From Polynucleobacter sp. AP-Sving-400A-A2 (lineage in GTDB: Bacteria > Pseudomonadota > Gammaproteobacteria > Burkholderiales > Burkholderiaceae), in NCBI RefSeq assembly GCF_018688155.1, contig NZ_CP061312.1:1674001-1738000 (forward strand): a DNA stretch of 64,000 bases, written 5' to 3'. The position numbers and the translations under genes were made by a program. Under the pieces are notes generated by a model. That model made no database searches and was not told the DNA's origin. It was given only the letters and a program-made list of their open reading frames with translations. Below are positions 46,429 through 55,696 of this stretch, piece by piece (position 1 is the stretch's first letter; each line of letters opens with the position of its first letter).

Positions 46429-47418
46429 ATGGCTGAAATTTTTACCCCTTTTCTGACTGCATTTATTCTGGCTTACGCCTTACGCCCAGTTTGCTTGTGG
46501 CTTGAGAGGCGTAGCCTACCCCGCGCGGCGGCCGCTGGGATTGCCATGATTATTGGCCTTGCAGTCGTATTTTTAATATTGACCCTCTTTATTACCCTCA
46601 TCAAAACCGAAATTCCCCTGATTAAGGCTCAATTTCCGACTTGGATCCAAAATACCCAATCCTGGCTTGGACCTAAGTTGAGTGAATTTCATATTGATGT
46701 GGATTGGGGTGCTCTGAAATCCAGTGCGACTCAAAAAATTACGACGCACCTTAACGACAACTCTGATGCGCTGATGTCCTCCACCCTGGAGACCGTACTG
46801 ATGTCAGGCAGTTCGGTAATTGCAGGATTCGTTAATGCAGTTCTGATCTTGTTTGTCATGTTTTATTTATTAATTGACTGGACTCATTTTTTCAAACTCA
46901 TTAGAACGATTGTTCCGGTCCGCGCACAAGAGACGATTCACCACCTCGCAATGCATGCCGATGGCTTACTCTCGCAATACCTCCGGGGTATGTTGATTGT
47001 GATTTCGATCATGTCCGTTTTCTACAGCGTAGGATTAAGTCTCATTGGCATTAAAGGTGCGGCAGCCTTAGGCGTCTTTACTGCACTCATGATTGTGATT
47101 CCCTATATTGGTATCACCCTAGGCTTTACTCTAGCCGTCCTTGCGGCTCTTTTGCAGTTTGGGCCTGGCGGCGCAATTATTGGAGTCCTCATCCTGTATG
47201 GATTAGGTCAATTCATTGAGGGCTTCTTTCTCACGCCACGCCTTGTGGGTGAGCGAATTGGCTTACACCCCGTTGCCGTGCTCTTTGCCTTATTGTTGTT
47301 TGGAAAGTTATTTGGTTTCTTTGGCGTACTACTTGCATTACCCATCAGCGCTGTGGGTTTAGTACTTTTGCAATATGGCTGGACACGCTACACCCAAAGT
47401 CCGTGGTACCAAAAGTAA
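46429..47418 (+). CDS. AI-2E/PerM-family transporter lacking the first helix
   Basis: A 329-residue polytopic membrane protein of the AI-2 exporter/PerM family. The region from MAEIFTPFLTAFILAYALRP aligns with the second conserved segment of the family, whereas typical members have an extra hydrophobic helix of 20-40 residues before it. An in-frame TGA eight codons upstream excludes extension, and purM begins 74 bases away. Other signatures (VPYIGITLGFT-like IPYIGIT, GQFIEGFFLTPRLVG) are intact. Substrate is unknown; proposed roles include quorum-signal or ion export. hda follows after 12 bases, an adjacency (perM-hda) seen in proteobacteria. Confidence 0.85.
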   Translation: MAEIFTPFLTAFILAYALRPVCLWLERRSLPRAAAAGIAMIIGLAVVFLILTLFITLIKTEIPLIKAQFPTWIQNTQSWLGPKLSEFHIDVDWGALKSSATQKITTHLNDNSDALMSSTLETVLMSGSSVIAGFVNAVLILFVMFYLLIDWTHFFKLIRTIVPVRAQETIHHLAMHADGLLSQYLRGMLIVISIMSVFYSVGLSLIGIKGAAALGVFTALMIVIPYIGITLGFTLAVLAALLQFGPGGAIIGVLILYGLGQFIEGFFLTPRLVGERIGLHPVAVLFALLLFGKLFGFFGVLLALPISAVGLVLLQYGWTRYTQSPWYQK

Positions 47419-47430
47419 ATTACTGCAGCA

Positions 47431-48189
47431 ATGAATAGTCCCTCACTACCAAGGCAGTTTGCACTCGACATTGGCCACACACCCAAACCCAGCTTCAGTA
47501 ATTTTTTAGCCGGAGAAAATCTAGCGCTGCACTCTACCTTGCAGGCAATAGCTAAATCCTGGGAAATAAATGCCCCAAGATTGACCAGTGAGAATCCCCT
47601 TAATCAACGCTGGATCTATTGGTGGGGCCCAGAAGGCTCTGGTCGCACTCATTTACTCGGTGCAATTGGCAATGCTGCTCAGCAATTAGATTTGAAATGC
47701 TTCCACCTGACTCCCAATGAACCCATTTCCTGGGTGAGTCTCGAGGAGAGCCTGCCTACCCTATGTTCCAGTGATACACCCTCAGTTATTACTGTTGATG
47801 ACGTCGATCGACTGGATGAGCGCCTGGTAGCCTCCTTATTTCGGATTCTGAATGCCATTCAGGGTAGCAAAGCAATGCATATTTTCATGGCAGGTAATGC
47901 CGCCCCTGGCGCATTAAGACTTCGAGAAGACCTGCGTACCCGCCTGGGATGGGGTTTAGTCTTTCAAACTCATCTTTTGGGCGATGATGAGAAAATAGAA
48001 GCCTTACAACAAGCAGCGCAAGCGCGCGGCTTGGTTTTATCGTCAGATGTATTGCCTTGGTTGCTCAATCGCTTTTATCGCGATATGCCTAGCCTGATGG
48101 CCTTGATTGATGCCTTAGATGCTTACTCACTAGAAACAAAACGCGCTGTTACATTGCCCCTCGTTAGAGAGCTCTTGCAGCCTAAATAA
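47431..48189 (+). CDS. hda: DnaA regulatory inactivator Hda
   Basis: A 252-residue AAA+ protein homologous to DnaA domain III that, with the beta clamp, stimulates DnaA-ATP hydrolysis to limit replication initiation. An N-terminal QFALDI (residues 9-14) fits a clamp-binding motif of the QL[SP]LPL kind. Walker A is WGPEGSGRTHLLG near residues 65-77, and Walker B VITVDDVDRL near residue 126. It lacks a DnaA DNA-binding domain. It follows the PerM-like gene by 12 bases and precedes a HAD gene by 6 bases, probably in one operon. Confidence 0.92.
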   Translation: MNSPSLPRQFALDIGHTPKPSFSNFLAGENLALHSTLQAIAKSWEINAPRLTSENPLNQRWIYWWGPEGSGRTHLLGAIGNAAQQLDLKCFHLTPNEPISWVSLEESLPTLCSSDTPSVITVDDVDRLDERLVASLFRILNAIQGSKAMHIFMAGNAAPGALRLREDLRTRLGWGLVFQTHLLGDDEKIEALQQAAQARGLVLSSDVLPWLLNRFYRDMPSLMALIDALDAYSLETKRAVTLPLVRELLQPK

Positions 48190-48195
48190 ATATTC

Positions 48196-48876
48196 ATGAC
48201 TCAATTAGCACTGTTCGATTTAGATCACACTCTTCTCCCCTGCGATAGCGATTACGAATGGGGTCAATTCTTGGCGCGCATTGGTGTAGTCGATAGTAAA
48301 TACTATGCGGAGCAGAATGAACGCTTTTATCAAGATTACAAAGATGGAAAGCTGAATATTCAAGAGTTCCTTCGCTTTGCATTAAAGCCACTCTCCGAAC
48401 ATTCCCGCGCACAGCTCAAAGAATGGCATGACGCCTTCATGCAAGAGGTCATTACTGGCCAGCTCCGTCAACAGGCGCTTGATCTGGTGAAGCGCCACCA
48501 AGATGCCGGTGATCTTTGCTGCGTTGTGACTGCAACCAATAGCTTTGTTACTCGCCCTATCGTAGAGAGTTTTGGTATTGAACATCTTGTCGCCACTGAA
48601 CCTGCCACCGTGGGAGACCAGCCTTTTGCTGATTTCACGGGTGAAGTTAAGGGGATTCCGAGTTTTCGGGAAGGCAAAATTCAACGAGTTCATGATTGGC
48701 TTGCTACTCAAAAGCTCGCATTCGATGAATTGCCACAAAGTTATTTTTATTCAGACTCGATGAATGATTTACCTCTCCTGGAGAAAGTGAGCAATCCTGT
48801 TGCTACTAATCCAGATGCTCGCCTACGTGATGAAGCCTTAAAACGTCACTGGCCCATACTTGAACTGTTTGCATGA
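48196..48876 (+). CDS. HAD-superfamily IB hydrolase
   Basis: A 226-residue phosphatase-like protein of the HAD superfamily, subfamily IB. Motif I is LFDLDHTLLPCDSDYEWG (residues 6-23), where the first Asp is the nucleophile; motif II is VVTATNSFVT near residue 115; motif IV is YFYSDSMNDLPLL near residue 189, with the Mg-binding aspartates. Relatives include histidinol-phosphatase-like and SerB-like enzymes; the substrate cannot be assigned. The TGA stop overlaps pcnB in ATGA. Confidence 0.9.
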   Translation: MTQLALFDLDHTLLPCDSDYEWGQFLARIGVVDSKYYAEQNERFYQDYKDGKLNIQEFLRFALKPLSEHSRAQLKEWHDAFMQEVITGQLRQQALDLVKRHQDAGDLCCVVTATNSFVTRPIVESFGIEHLVATEPATVGDQPFADFTGEVKGIPSFREGKIQRVHDWLATQKLAFDELPQSYFYSDSMNDLPLLEKVSNPVATNPDARLRDEALKRHWPILELFA

Positions 48877-50273
48877 TTACCAAATTTATTAAACGTATTT
48901 TGCGTCGTGATCCCATGATCCGACATACTGCAGCCCACACCTCCGGTGCACCGAAAAGAGTTCCTAAAAAAACTCACCGCATTGACCCAGATTTACTTTC
49001 AAAAAATGCCGTGAAGGTAACTCAGACTTTGCAGCAGGCTGGCTATGATGCTTTCATTGTGGGTGGCGCTGTACGAGATTTAGCTTTAGGCATTGGCCCT
49101 AAGGACTTCGATGTAGCAACCAATGCCACCCCAGAACAAGTGCAAAAACTATTTCGCAAAGCACGCCTCATTGGTCGTCGCTTTCAGATTGTGCATGTGA
49201 CTTTCTTCGGTAAAGGCCAACCTGAAATCATTGAGGTATCTACCTTTAGAGCCCTATTGGAGAACGCTGGCGAGCATGTAGCAGAAAATGGTCGCATCTT
49301 GCGCGATAACGTCTGGGGCAGCCAGCACGAAGATGCTGCACGCAGAGATTTCAGCATCAATGCGATGTACTACGACCCTGCTACTGAAACCGTACTCGAC
49401 TATCACGGCGGTATGGCTGACATGCAGAAGAAGACATTGCGCATGATTGGTGACCCGGCGAAGCGCTATCGTGAAGACCCCATTCGTATGCTGCGTGCCA
49501 TTCGCTTTGCGGCCAAGACAGGCTTTACCTTAGACGCAGCAACTCGCGCACCTATCGCCAAATTAGGTAAATTGATTCACGATGTTCCATCGGCTCGCCT
49601 CTTTGATGAAATTCTCAAGCTACTCATGTCGGGTTATTCATGGGCTGCGATTCAAGGCTTAAAGGATGCAGGTTTACACCACGGTCTCTTGCCTTTACTT
49701 GATCACATCTTAGATCAGAGCGCAGACTCTAAAGAAGCCAATGATTTTGTTCGTATTGCACTTGCCAATACTGACCAACGTATTCAATCGGGCAAAAGTG
49801 TTTCGGCCGGATTCTTGTTCGCGACTTTGCTCTGGCCAGATCTACTGGGTAATTGGAAAAAGAATATTGCCAAAGGGATTTCCAATATTCCCGCACTGCA
49901 TGATGCGATGGATGAGACGATTGCCAGTCAAAGTAGCGGCATGGTGATTCAGCGTCGCTTCGAGAGTGATATGCGGGAAATCTGGTCAATGCAGCCCCGC
50001 TTTGAAAAGCGTGTTGGACGCTACCCCTATCGCCTCATTGAATCTCCACGTTTTAGAGCGGGTTATGACTTTATGCTGCTGCGCTGTGCCACGGGAGAAA
50101 AGAATCCAGCCCTGGGCGAATGGTGGACTAGCTTTATTGAAACCGACCCGACTGGACAAGAAGCCCTGATGGCGAGCGTTAAAAATGAGACTGGCAATAG
50201 CGCCTCCCCAACAAAACGACGTCGCCGTAGAAAAGCCAAAGTGGCCGAGCCCACTGAAAGTGCAGCGGACTAA
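48873..50273 (+). CDS. pcnB: Poly(A) polymerase I
   Basis: Adds 3' poly(A) tails to RNA, promoting degradation. The 466-residue product has the nucleotidyltransferase motif IVGGAVRDLALGIGPKDFDVATNA near residues 62-85 (split here as GGAVRD and the two catalytic aspartates DFD), RRFQIVHV and EDPIRMLRAIRFAAKTGF. The C-terminus is a basic tail (TKRRRRRKAKV) typical of PcnB and not of CCA-adding enzymes. The start overlaps the HAD gene stop by 4 bases; folK follows at about 70 bases. Confidence 0.93.
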   Translation: MITKFIKRILRRDPMIRHTAAHTSGAPKRVPKKTHRIDPDLLSKNAVKVTQTLQQAGYDAFIVGGAVRDLALGIGPKDFDVATNATPEQVQKLFRKARLIGRRFQIVHVTFFGKGQPEIIEVSTFRALLENAGEHVAENGRILRDNVWGSQHEDAARRDFSINAMYYDPATETVLDYHGGMADMQKKTLRMIGDPAKRYREDPIRMLRAIRFAAKTGFTLDAATRAPIAKLGKLIHDVPSARLFDEILKLLMSGYSWAAIQGLKDAGLHHGLLPLLDHILDQSADSKEANDFVRIALANTDQRIQSGKSVSAGFLFATLLWPDLLGNWKKNIAKGISNIPALHDAMDETIASQSSGMVIQRRFESDMREIWSMQPRFEKRVGRYPYRLIESPRFRAGYDFMLLRCATGEKNPALGEWWTSFIETDPTGQEALMASVKNETGNSASPTKRRRRRKAKVAEPTESAAD

Positions 50274-50344
50274 GCAGACTTGAGAAAAATTCAGTAAAGT
50301 AGTTTCAGTAGTCTTTGTGTACCCTTCTCTTGTTTGGAATGAGC

Positions 50345-50872
50345 ATGGCTCGAGCTTTTATTGGATTTGGTGGAAATGTCGGCGACACGCGTCAGCTCAT
50401 TACTGATGCGATTGTGTGCCTCGCGCAGCGATGCGAGCTCCAAATACTGGCGAAAAGCTGCTTATACCAAAGTGCGCCCTTTCAAGCTACCGGGGGCGAC
50501 TATATCAATTCTGTGATTGAAATTGAAACGCAATTAAGTCCGTATGGCCTTTTGCACGTCTGCCAAGCAGTTGAACAAGAATTTGGGCGTGAGCGTCCTT
50601 ACGCTAATGCACCCCGCACAATTGATCTGGATATCCTGTCCTTTGAGGGCGTATCTCAAACAGATACAGAACTCACCATCCCTCACCCCAGAATTATTGA
50701 GCGCTCCTTTGTTCTACTACCCTTGTTAGAAATTGCCCCAGATTTCTTTTTGCCGAACCTTGGCGAACTCAAGGCGTATTTACCTAATGTAGCCGACCAG
50801 CGTATTGAAAAACTCTCTTGTCGCAACTGTAATTGCGGTGAAAAACAGGTTTATAGCCAATCAGCGCATTAA
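50345..50872 (+). CDS. folK: 2-amino-4-hydroxy-6-hydroxymethyldihydropteridine diphosphokinase
   Basis: Transfers pyrophosphate to the pterin precursor in folate synthesis. The 175-residue product begins MARAFIGFGGNVGD and has the signature ERPYANAPRTIDLDIL (about residues 82-97, with Asp ligands for Mg), followed by the PHPRIIERSFVLLPLLEIAP segment. ATG at 50345 is chosen because GGA lies 6 bases upstream; an ATG two codons earlier and a TTG ten codons earlier are alternatives. The gene pair pcnB-folK-panB is a common proteobacterial order. Confidence 0.93.
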   Translation: MARAFIGFGGNVGDTRQLITDAIVCLAQRCELQILAKSCLYQSAPFQATGGDYINSVIEIETQLSPYGLLHVCQAVEQEFGRERPYANAPRTIDLDILSFEGVSQTDTELTIPHPRIIERSFVLLPLLEIAPDFFLPNLGELKAYLPNVADQRIEKLSCRNCNCGEKQVYSQSAH

Positions 50873-50889
50873 TTCATTAAACTCACGCC

Positions 50890-51705
50890 ATGGGTTACTT
50901 ACAAGGCGAAAAGCCAATTACGATTTCTAAACTCCTCACCATGCGTGCTGAGGGTGAAAAAATTACGATGCTGACAGCATACGATTCAACCATGTCAGCC
51001 TTGTTAAATCGTAGCGGAGTAGAAACCATCCTGATTGGGGACTCCTTAGGGAATGTGATTCAAGGTCACTCCAGCACCACACCGGTAACCGTTGAGCAAG
51101 TGGCGTATCACACCGAATGTGTTGCTCGAGCTAACACCCATGCATTCATCATTGCCGACCTCCCTTTTGCCAGCTATGGCGATCCTGTTCAAGCCTTAGA
51201 TTCAGCAGCAGAACTCATGCGCGCAGGTGCAGATATGGTCAAACTAGAAGGTGGTGATTGGCAAGTCGACATCATTCAGTATTTAGTAGAACGTAGCGTT
51301 CCTGTTTGTGCGCACTTGGGTTTATTGCCCCAGTCCGTTCATATCCTAGGTGGCTATAAAGTTCAAGGTAAATCCAAAGATGCCGCAAGCCTCATGCTTG
51401 AGCAGGCAATTGCTTGCGAGCAAGCTGGCGCGCAAATGATTGTGCTCGAAGCCATTCCATCTTCACTGGGCAAACTGATTACTGAGTCACTCTCCATTCC
51501 CACCATTGGAATCGGTGCAGGCGCACATTGCTCCGGCCAGGTATTAGTGCTACAAGATATGCTGGGCATTAGCCCTGGAAAGCCGCCAAAGTTTGTTAAA
51601 AACTTTATGGATAGCCACACCTCAATTGAGGCGGCAGTCAAAGCCTATGTTCGAGAAGTGAAATCCGGAAAGTTCCCCGGACCCGAACACGGCTTCGCTG
51701 GATAA
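50890..51705 (+). CDS. panB: 3-methyl-2-oxobutanoate hydroxymethyltransferase
   Basis: Makes ketopantoate from 2-ketoisovalerate and methylene-THF, the first committed step of pantothenate synthesis. The 271-residue product has [16 protein letters not shown] (residues 23-38), [19 protein letters not shown], the metal-binding MVKLEGG segment, [20 protein letters not shown] and [15 protein letters not shown]. It lies 17 bases after folK and ends a long co-directional run. The coaBC enzyme of the downstream CoA pathway is also in the window. Confidence 0.95.
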   Translation: MGYLQGEKPITISKLLTMRAEGEKITMLTAYDSTMSALLNRSGVETILIGDSLGNVIQGHSSTTPVTVEQVAYHTECVARANTHAFIIADLPFASYGDPVQALDSAAELMRAGADMVKLEGGDWQVDIIQYLVERSVPVCAHLGLLPQSVHILGGYKVQGKSKDAASLMLEQAIACEQAGAQMIVLEAIPSSLGKLITESLSIPTIGIGAGAHCSGQVLVLQDMLGISPGKPPKFVKNFMDSHTSIEAAVKAYVREVKSGKFPGPEHGFAG

Positions 51706-51719
51706 GCTCAAGCTACTAG

Positions 51720-52850
51720 TTAACTAAAAAAGCTCTTTACGCCGTCGAACCAACCCTTTTGATGGGGGTTATGTTTATCGCCACCCGATTTCAGGCTATC
51801 GTCAAAGCTCTTCAGTAATTTTCTCTGTTCATCAGTTAATTTGACCGGGGTCTCGATCGCAACGTGAACGAAGAGATCACCCACGATAGTCGAGCGTAAA
51901 CCTTTAATACCCTTGTTACGCAAGCGGAATGTTTTTCCAGTTTGCGTGCCCTCAGGAATCGGAAACTCAACCCGCCCTGAAAGCGTGGGAACTTCGATAT
52001 CCCCACCAATCGTTGCAGTTGCGAAGGAGATCGGCATTTGGACATGCAGATCACTGCCATCACGCTCAAATACCTTATGGGGCTTGACTCTCACCTCTAC
52101 ATAAAGATCGCCGGATGGTCCACCATTGACGCCAGGCTCGCCATTGCCGACTGAGCGCACACGCATACCATCATCAATACCCGCAGGGATTTTGATTTCA
52201 AGTGTTTTTTGTTCTTTATGTTTACCGCTGCCATGGCAAGTCTTGCATGGCTTCGGAATGTACTCACCAGTGCCGCGGCACTTGGGGCAAGTTTGTTGCA
52301 TGGAGAAGAAGCCTTGCTGGACACGGACTTGGCCATGACCGCCGCAAGTAGTACATCTCTCGGCTTTACTACCAGGTTCAGCGCCAGTGCCCTGACATGG
52401 CTTGCAATTACTCCAGCTTGGTACCCGAATTTGAGTCGTGTAACCCTCGGCAGCTTGCTCAAGAGTGATCTCCATGTTGTAACGTAAATCAGCGCCTTTA
52501 TATACTTGCGGTCCAGACTGACGCCCGCCACCTTGACCAAAGATATCGCCAAAGATATCGCTAAAAGCATCGGCAAAACCGCCGCCACCAAATCCGCCAC
52601 CGCCAAAACCACCAGATTGATCGAGGCCAGCGTGACCATACTGATCATATGCGGCACGCTTATTTGGGTCCGTTAAAGTTTCGTAAGCCTCTTTAACTTC
52701 TTTAAATTGCGCTTCTGCCGTTTTGCTATCGGGATTCCGATCAGGATGATGCTTCATCGCCATTTTTCGATAAGCTTTTTTTAGCTCATCTTCGCTAGCA
52801 CCTTTGGCAACTCCAAGGACCTCGTAATAATCGCGTTTACTTGTAGACAC
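51720..52850 (-). CDS. dnaJ: Chaperone DnaJ
   Basis: Type I Hsp40 co-chaperone that stimulates DnaK ATPase and delivers substrates. The 376-residue product has a J domain with [10 protein letters not shown] (HPD near residues 33-35), a Gly/Phe-rich linker (about residues 75-110), four CxxCxGxG zinc repeats ([32 protein letters not shown]) and a C-terminal substrate domain. GTG at 52850 is the start: AGAGGA lies 7 bases upstream and the product starts [12 protein letters not shown]. It is downstream of dnaK with a stem-loop between. Confidence 0.95.
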   Translation of the reverse strand: MSTSKRDYYEVLGVAKGASEDELKKAYRKMAMKHHPDRNPDSKTAEAQFKEVKEAYETLTDPNKRAAYDQYGHAGLDQSGGFGGGGFGGGGFADAFSDIFGDIFGQGGGRQSGPQVYKGADLRYNMEITLEQAAEGYTTQIRVPSWSNCKPCQGTGAEPGSKAERCTTCGGHGQVRVQQGFFSMQQTCPKCRGTGEYIPKPCKTCHGSGKHKEQKTLEIKIPAGIDDGMRVRSVGNGEPGVNGGPSGDLYVEVRVKPHKVFERDGSDLHVQMPISFATATIGGDIEVPTLSGRVEFPIPEGTQTGKTFRLRNKGIKGLRSTIVGDLFVHVAIETPVKLTDEQRKLLKSFDDSLKSGGDKHNPHQKGWFDGVKSFFS

Positions 52851-52877
52851 AAAATTCCTCTCAACAACCTGAATGAC

Positions 52878-52902
52878 ACAAGTCGGCACGTGGCCGACTT
52901 GT
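52878..52902 (-). promoter_or_regulatory. Perfect stem-loop in the dnaK-dnaJ spacer
   Basis: ACAAGTCGGC (52878-52887) and GCCGACTTGT (52893-52902) form a 10-bp perfect stem with a 5-base loop, located between the dnaK stop (52949) and the dnaJ GTG (52850). No T tract follows on the minus strand, so it is not a standard terminator. It may slow RNA decay, be an RNase site or attenuate dnaJ relative to dnaK. Confidence 0.65.
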
Positions 52903-52948
52903 TATTTAAGTACCTCTAAACTACGTTAAATGACTCTCAATTAAGGGT

Positions 52949-54880
52949 TTATTTCTTGTCATTCACTTCCTTAAAATCCGCATCCACTACGTCGGCATCG
53001 GGAGCAGCACCTTGTGCGCCACCAGGCGCTGCGCCAGGAGCGCCGCCAGCCTTAGCCTGTTCTGCAGCCATGGCTTTTTCACCCAGCTTCTGACTTGCTT
53101 TACCCAAAGCCTCAGTCTTAGCCTCAATAGTAGCTTTATCGCTACCCTTGATAGCTTCGTCTAATTCTTTTAAGGCAACATCGATTGCTTCTTTCTCGGG
53201 AGCCTCTAAAGCAGAACCGTGCTCTTCAAGGGCTTTCTTAGTTGAGTGAGCCAAAGCGTCAGCAGTGTTACGTGCGGTTACCAATTCCAATGCTTTTTTA
53301 TCTTCATCTGCATTCGCTTCAGCATCTTTCACCATGCGTAAAATTTCCTCCTCAGTCAAACCTGAGTTTGCCTTGATGGTGATCTTGTTCTCTTTGCCAG
53401 TCGTTTTGTCTTTTGCAGTGACATGCAAAATACCGTTGGCATCAATATCAAAAGTCACTTCAATTTGTGGCAAACCGCGTTGTGCTGGAGCAATGCCTTC
53501 TAAATTGAACTCACCGAGCAATTTGTTGGCAGCAGCCATTTCACGCTCACCTTGGAAGCACTTAATAGTCACCGCAGGCTGGTTATCTTCAGCTGTAGAG
53601 TAAACCTGTGAATGCTTAGTCGGAATAGTCGTGTTCTTCGGAATCATCTTGGTCATGACGCCTCCCAAGGTTTCGATACCCAAAGACAATGGGGTTACGT
53701 CCAGGAGCAATACATCCTTACGATCACCAGACAATACTGATCCCTGAATAGCGGCACCAACTGCAACTGCCTCATCTGGGTTCACATCTTTGCGTGGCTC
53801 TTTGCCGAAAATTTCTTTTACCTTGTCCTGAACAGCAGGCATACGGGTTTGACCGCCAACCAAAATCACATCATCGATTTCAGCAGGATTTACACCAGCG
53901 TCTTTAATTGCAGTCAAGCAAGGGCCAGCCGTGCGGTTGATCAACTCTTCTACCAAAGATTCCAGCTTAGCGCGGGTCAACTTCAAGTTCAAGTGCTTAG
54001 GACCGCCTGCATCAGCAGTCACGTATGGCAAATTGATTTCAGTCTGTTGCGCAGATGACAATTCGATCTTGGCTTTCTCAGCAGCATCTTTCAAACGCTG
54101 CAATGCCAGTACATCCTTACTCAAATCTACGCCTTGCTCTTTCTTGAACTCAGCAATGATCCAGTCAATGATGCGCTGGTCAAAATCTTCACCACCCAAG
54201 AAGGTATCGCCGTTGGTAGAGAGTACTTCAAACTGCTTCTCGCCATCCACGTTAGCAATCTCAATAATGGATACGTCGAATGTACCGCCACCCAAGTCAT
54301 ATACAGCAATCTTGCGATCGACCTTGTCTTGCTTATCCAAGCCAAATGCCAATGCCGCAGCAGTTGGCTCATTGATGATGCGCTTAACATCTAAACCAGC
54401 GATACGACCCGCATCTTTAGTAGCTTGACGTTGGCTGTCATTGAAGTAAGCAGGAACCGTAATCACTGCCTCAGTCACTTCTTCACCGAGATAATCTTCG
54501 GCTGTCTTTTTCATTTTGCGCAGAATTTCTGCTGACACTTGTTGTGGTGCCATTTTTTTGTCGCGTGCTTCTACCCAAGCATCACCGTTGTCAGCTTGAA
54601 CAATTTTGTAAGGCATCAAACCGATGTCTTTTTGCACTTCCGCATCAGTAAACTTACGACCCATCAAACGCTTTACTGCGTAGATAGTATTTTTAGGATT
54701 GGTTACTGATTGGCGTTTTGCAGGCGCACCAACCAATACTTCGCCGTCTTCAACATAAGCGATGATGGAAGGAGTTGTGCGACCGCCTTCTGCGTTCTCG
54801 ACAACTTTAGGTGCATTGTTTTCAACAACCGAAACGCACGAGTTCGTGGTTCCTAAGTCAATTCCGATAATCTTTCCCAT
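52949..54880 (-). CDS. dnaK: Chaperone DnaK (Hsp70)
   Basis: ATP-dependent chaperone for folding, refolding and heat-shock control. The 643-residue product begins [19 protein letters not shown], contains [16 protein letters not shown] and the [14 protein letters not shown] signature, and has the substrate domain with the [20 protein letters not shown] segment. The C-terminus is a low-complexity Gly/Ala linker followed by [13 protein letters not shown], the usual acidic end. It has its own heat-shock promoter 64-91 bases upstream, and is followed by dnaJ. An antisense frame of 165 codons at 53931-54428 is a shadow. Confidence 0.97.
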   Translation of the reverse strand: MGKIIGIDLGTTNSCVSVVENNAPKVVENAEGGRTTPSIIAYVEDGEVLVGAPAKRQSVTNPKNTIYAVKRLMGRKFTDAEVQKDIGLMPYKIVQADNGDAWVEARDKKMAPQQVSAEILRKMKKTAEDYLGEEVTEAVITVPAYFNDSQRQATKDAGRIAGLDVKRIINEPTAAALAFGLDKQDKVDRKIAVYDLGGGTFDVSIIEIANVDGEKQFEVLSTNGDTFLGGEDFDQRIIDWIIAEFKKEQGVDLSKDVLALQRLKDAAEKAKIELSSAQQTEINLPYVTADAGGPKHLNLKLTRAKLESLVEELINRTAGPCLTAIKDAGVNPAEIDDVILVGGQTRMPAVQDKVKEIFGKEPRKDVNPDEAVAVGAAIQGSVLSGDRKDVLLLDVTPLSLGIETLGGVMTKMIPKNTTIPTKHSQVYSTAEDNQPAVTIKCFQGEREMAAANKLLGEFNLEGIAPAQRGLPQIEVTFDIDANGILHVTAKDKTTGKENKITIKANSGLTEEEILRMVKDAEANADEDKKALELVTARNTADALAHSTKKALEEHGSALEAPEKEAIDVALKELDEAIKGSDKATIEAKTEALGKASQKLGEKAMAAEQAKAGGAPGAAPGGAQGAAPDADVVDADFKEVNDKK

Positions 54881-54943
54881 AATGGCTCCAAAAAATTAAG
54901 TTACGTGTAATTTCGTCAAACTGCGAATAATTCGATAAGGAAT

Positions 54944-54971
54944 AAATGGGGTCGAAGAAGAGAAATTCAAG
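54944..54971 (-). promoter_or_regulatory. Heat-shock sigma-32 promoter of dnaK
   Basis: On the minus strand CTTGAA (54971-54966) and CCCCATTT (54951-54944) are separated by 14 bases, matching the sigma-32 (RpoH) consensus CTTGAAA-N13-15-CCCCATnT. Transcription should begin near 54937, giving a leader of about 57 bases to dnaK. Confidence 0.85.
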
Positions 54972-54982
54972 GGTTCAAAAGC

Positions 54983-55009
54983 AAAAAAGGCAGATTTCTG
55001 CCTTTTTTT
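54983..55009 (-). terminator. Terminator after grpE
   Basis: GGCAG (54989-54993) and CTGCC (54998-55002) are embedded in an A tract and a T tract (AAAAAAGGCAGA and TCTGCCTTTTTTT), a compact hairpin of up to 12 bp. It lies 45 bases after the grpE stop on the minus strand, before the dnaK promoter, so grpE and dnaK are separately controlled. Confidence 0.85.
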
Positions 55010-55053
55010 ATCTTTTTTGACTCCAAAAACCCCATTTAGAGGCTTTTAATACC

Positions 55054-55614
55054 TTATTTGGGGGCGCTGACGGTCACCAAGGCTGGGCGCAAAATGCGGT
55101 CAGCAATGGAATAACCCCTTTGCAAGACGGAAACCACGGTATTGGCCTCTTGGTCTGAAGGGACCGATGCAATGGCCTGGTGGTGGTGCGGATCGAACTT
55201 ATCACCTACAGCAGGATTAATCTCAGTCAAGCGACCTTTTTCAAAGGCGGATAGCAGCTGCTTAAGGGTGATCTCCAAGCCCTCTTTGAAGGCCTTGGCA
55301 TCTACAGTCTCCGCGTTCAGGGCTGCATACAAACTATCTGTAACCGGTACGAGGTGCTCAGCAAAACTTTCAATCGCAAACTTATGCGCCTTTGAGATAT
55401 CTTCGACCGCACGGCGACGAATATTTTCACCCTCGGCCTTAGCGCGGAGGTAGTTATCTTGCATCTCAGTGAGCTTTTGATTTAACTCGGCAATTTCTTG
55501 CTCCGGAGTCTTTACTTCGGCATCTGCAGGAGCTGCCTGTGCACCAGCTTCAGCCTGAGGATCAGCAGCAGTATTTTCTTGCTCAGGAGATGGGTTTTGA
55601 TTTTCTTGGGTCAT
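55054..55614 (-). CDS. grpE: Nucleotide exchange factor GrpE
   Basis: Releases ADP from DnaK. The 186-residue protein has a disordered acidic and Ala/Gln-rich N-terminus (about residues 1-40), a long coiled coil ([31 protein letters not shown]) and a C-terminal beta domain with [17 protein letters not shown] and a final [25 protein letters not shown] sigma-32 promoter lies 44-71 bases upstream and a terminator follows, making it a single-gene heat-shock unit in front of dnaK. Confidence 0.96.
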   Translation of the reverse strand: MTQENQNPSPEQENTAADPQAEAGAQAAPADAEVKTPEQEIAELNQKLTEMQDNYLRAKAEGENIRRRAVEDISKAHKFAIESFAEHLVPVTDSLYAALNAETVDAKAFKEGLEITLKQLLSAFEKGRLTEINPAVGDKFDPHHHQAIASVPSDQEANTVVSVLQRGYSIADRILRPALVTVSAPK

Positions 55615-55657
55615 AGGTGCAAATTCACTTTTCTATCAGGATGGCTACTTCTCAACA

Positions 55658-55685
55658 ATATGGGGCCAATTTAGGCAATTTCAAG
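55658..55685 (-). promoter_or_regulatory. Heat-shock sigma-32 promoter of grpE
   Basis: On the minus strand CTTGAA with a following A (55685-55679) and CCCCATAT (55665-55658) stand 14 bases apart, a near-perfect sigma-32 promoter. It begins 12 bases after the hemH stop and lies 44 bases upstream of the grpE ATG, so grpE can respond to heat independently of hemH. Confidence 0.85.
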
Positions 55686-55696
55686 TGTGCCTAACT

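Noticed and set aside
52878..52902. Terminator between dnaK and dnaJ
   Set aside because: The hairpin has no T tract on the minus strand, and dnaJ depends on transcription from dnaK, so I listed it as a regulatory stem and not a terminator.
53931..54428. Antisense frame of 165 codons inside dnaK, and similar long frames opposite alaS, ispH, clpA and ileS
   Set aside because: They lie wholly within strongly conserved genes on the other strand, have no family features, and arise from codon bias of the true gene.
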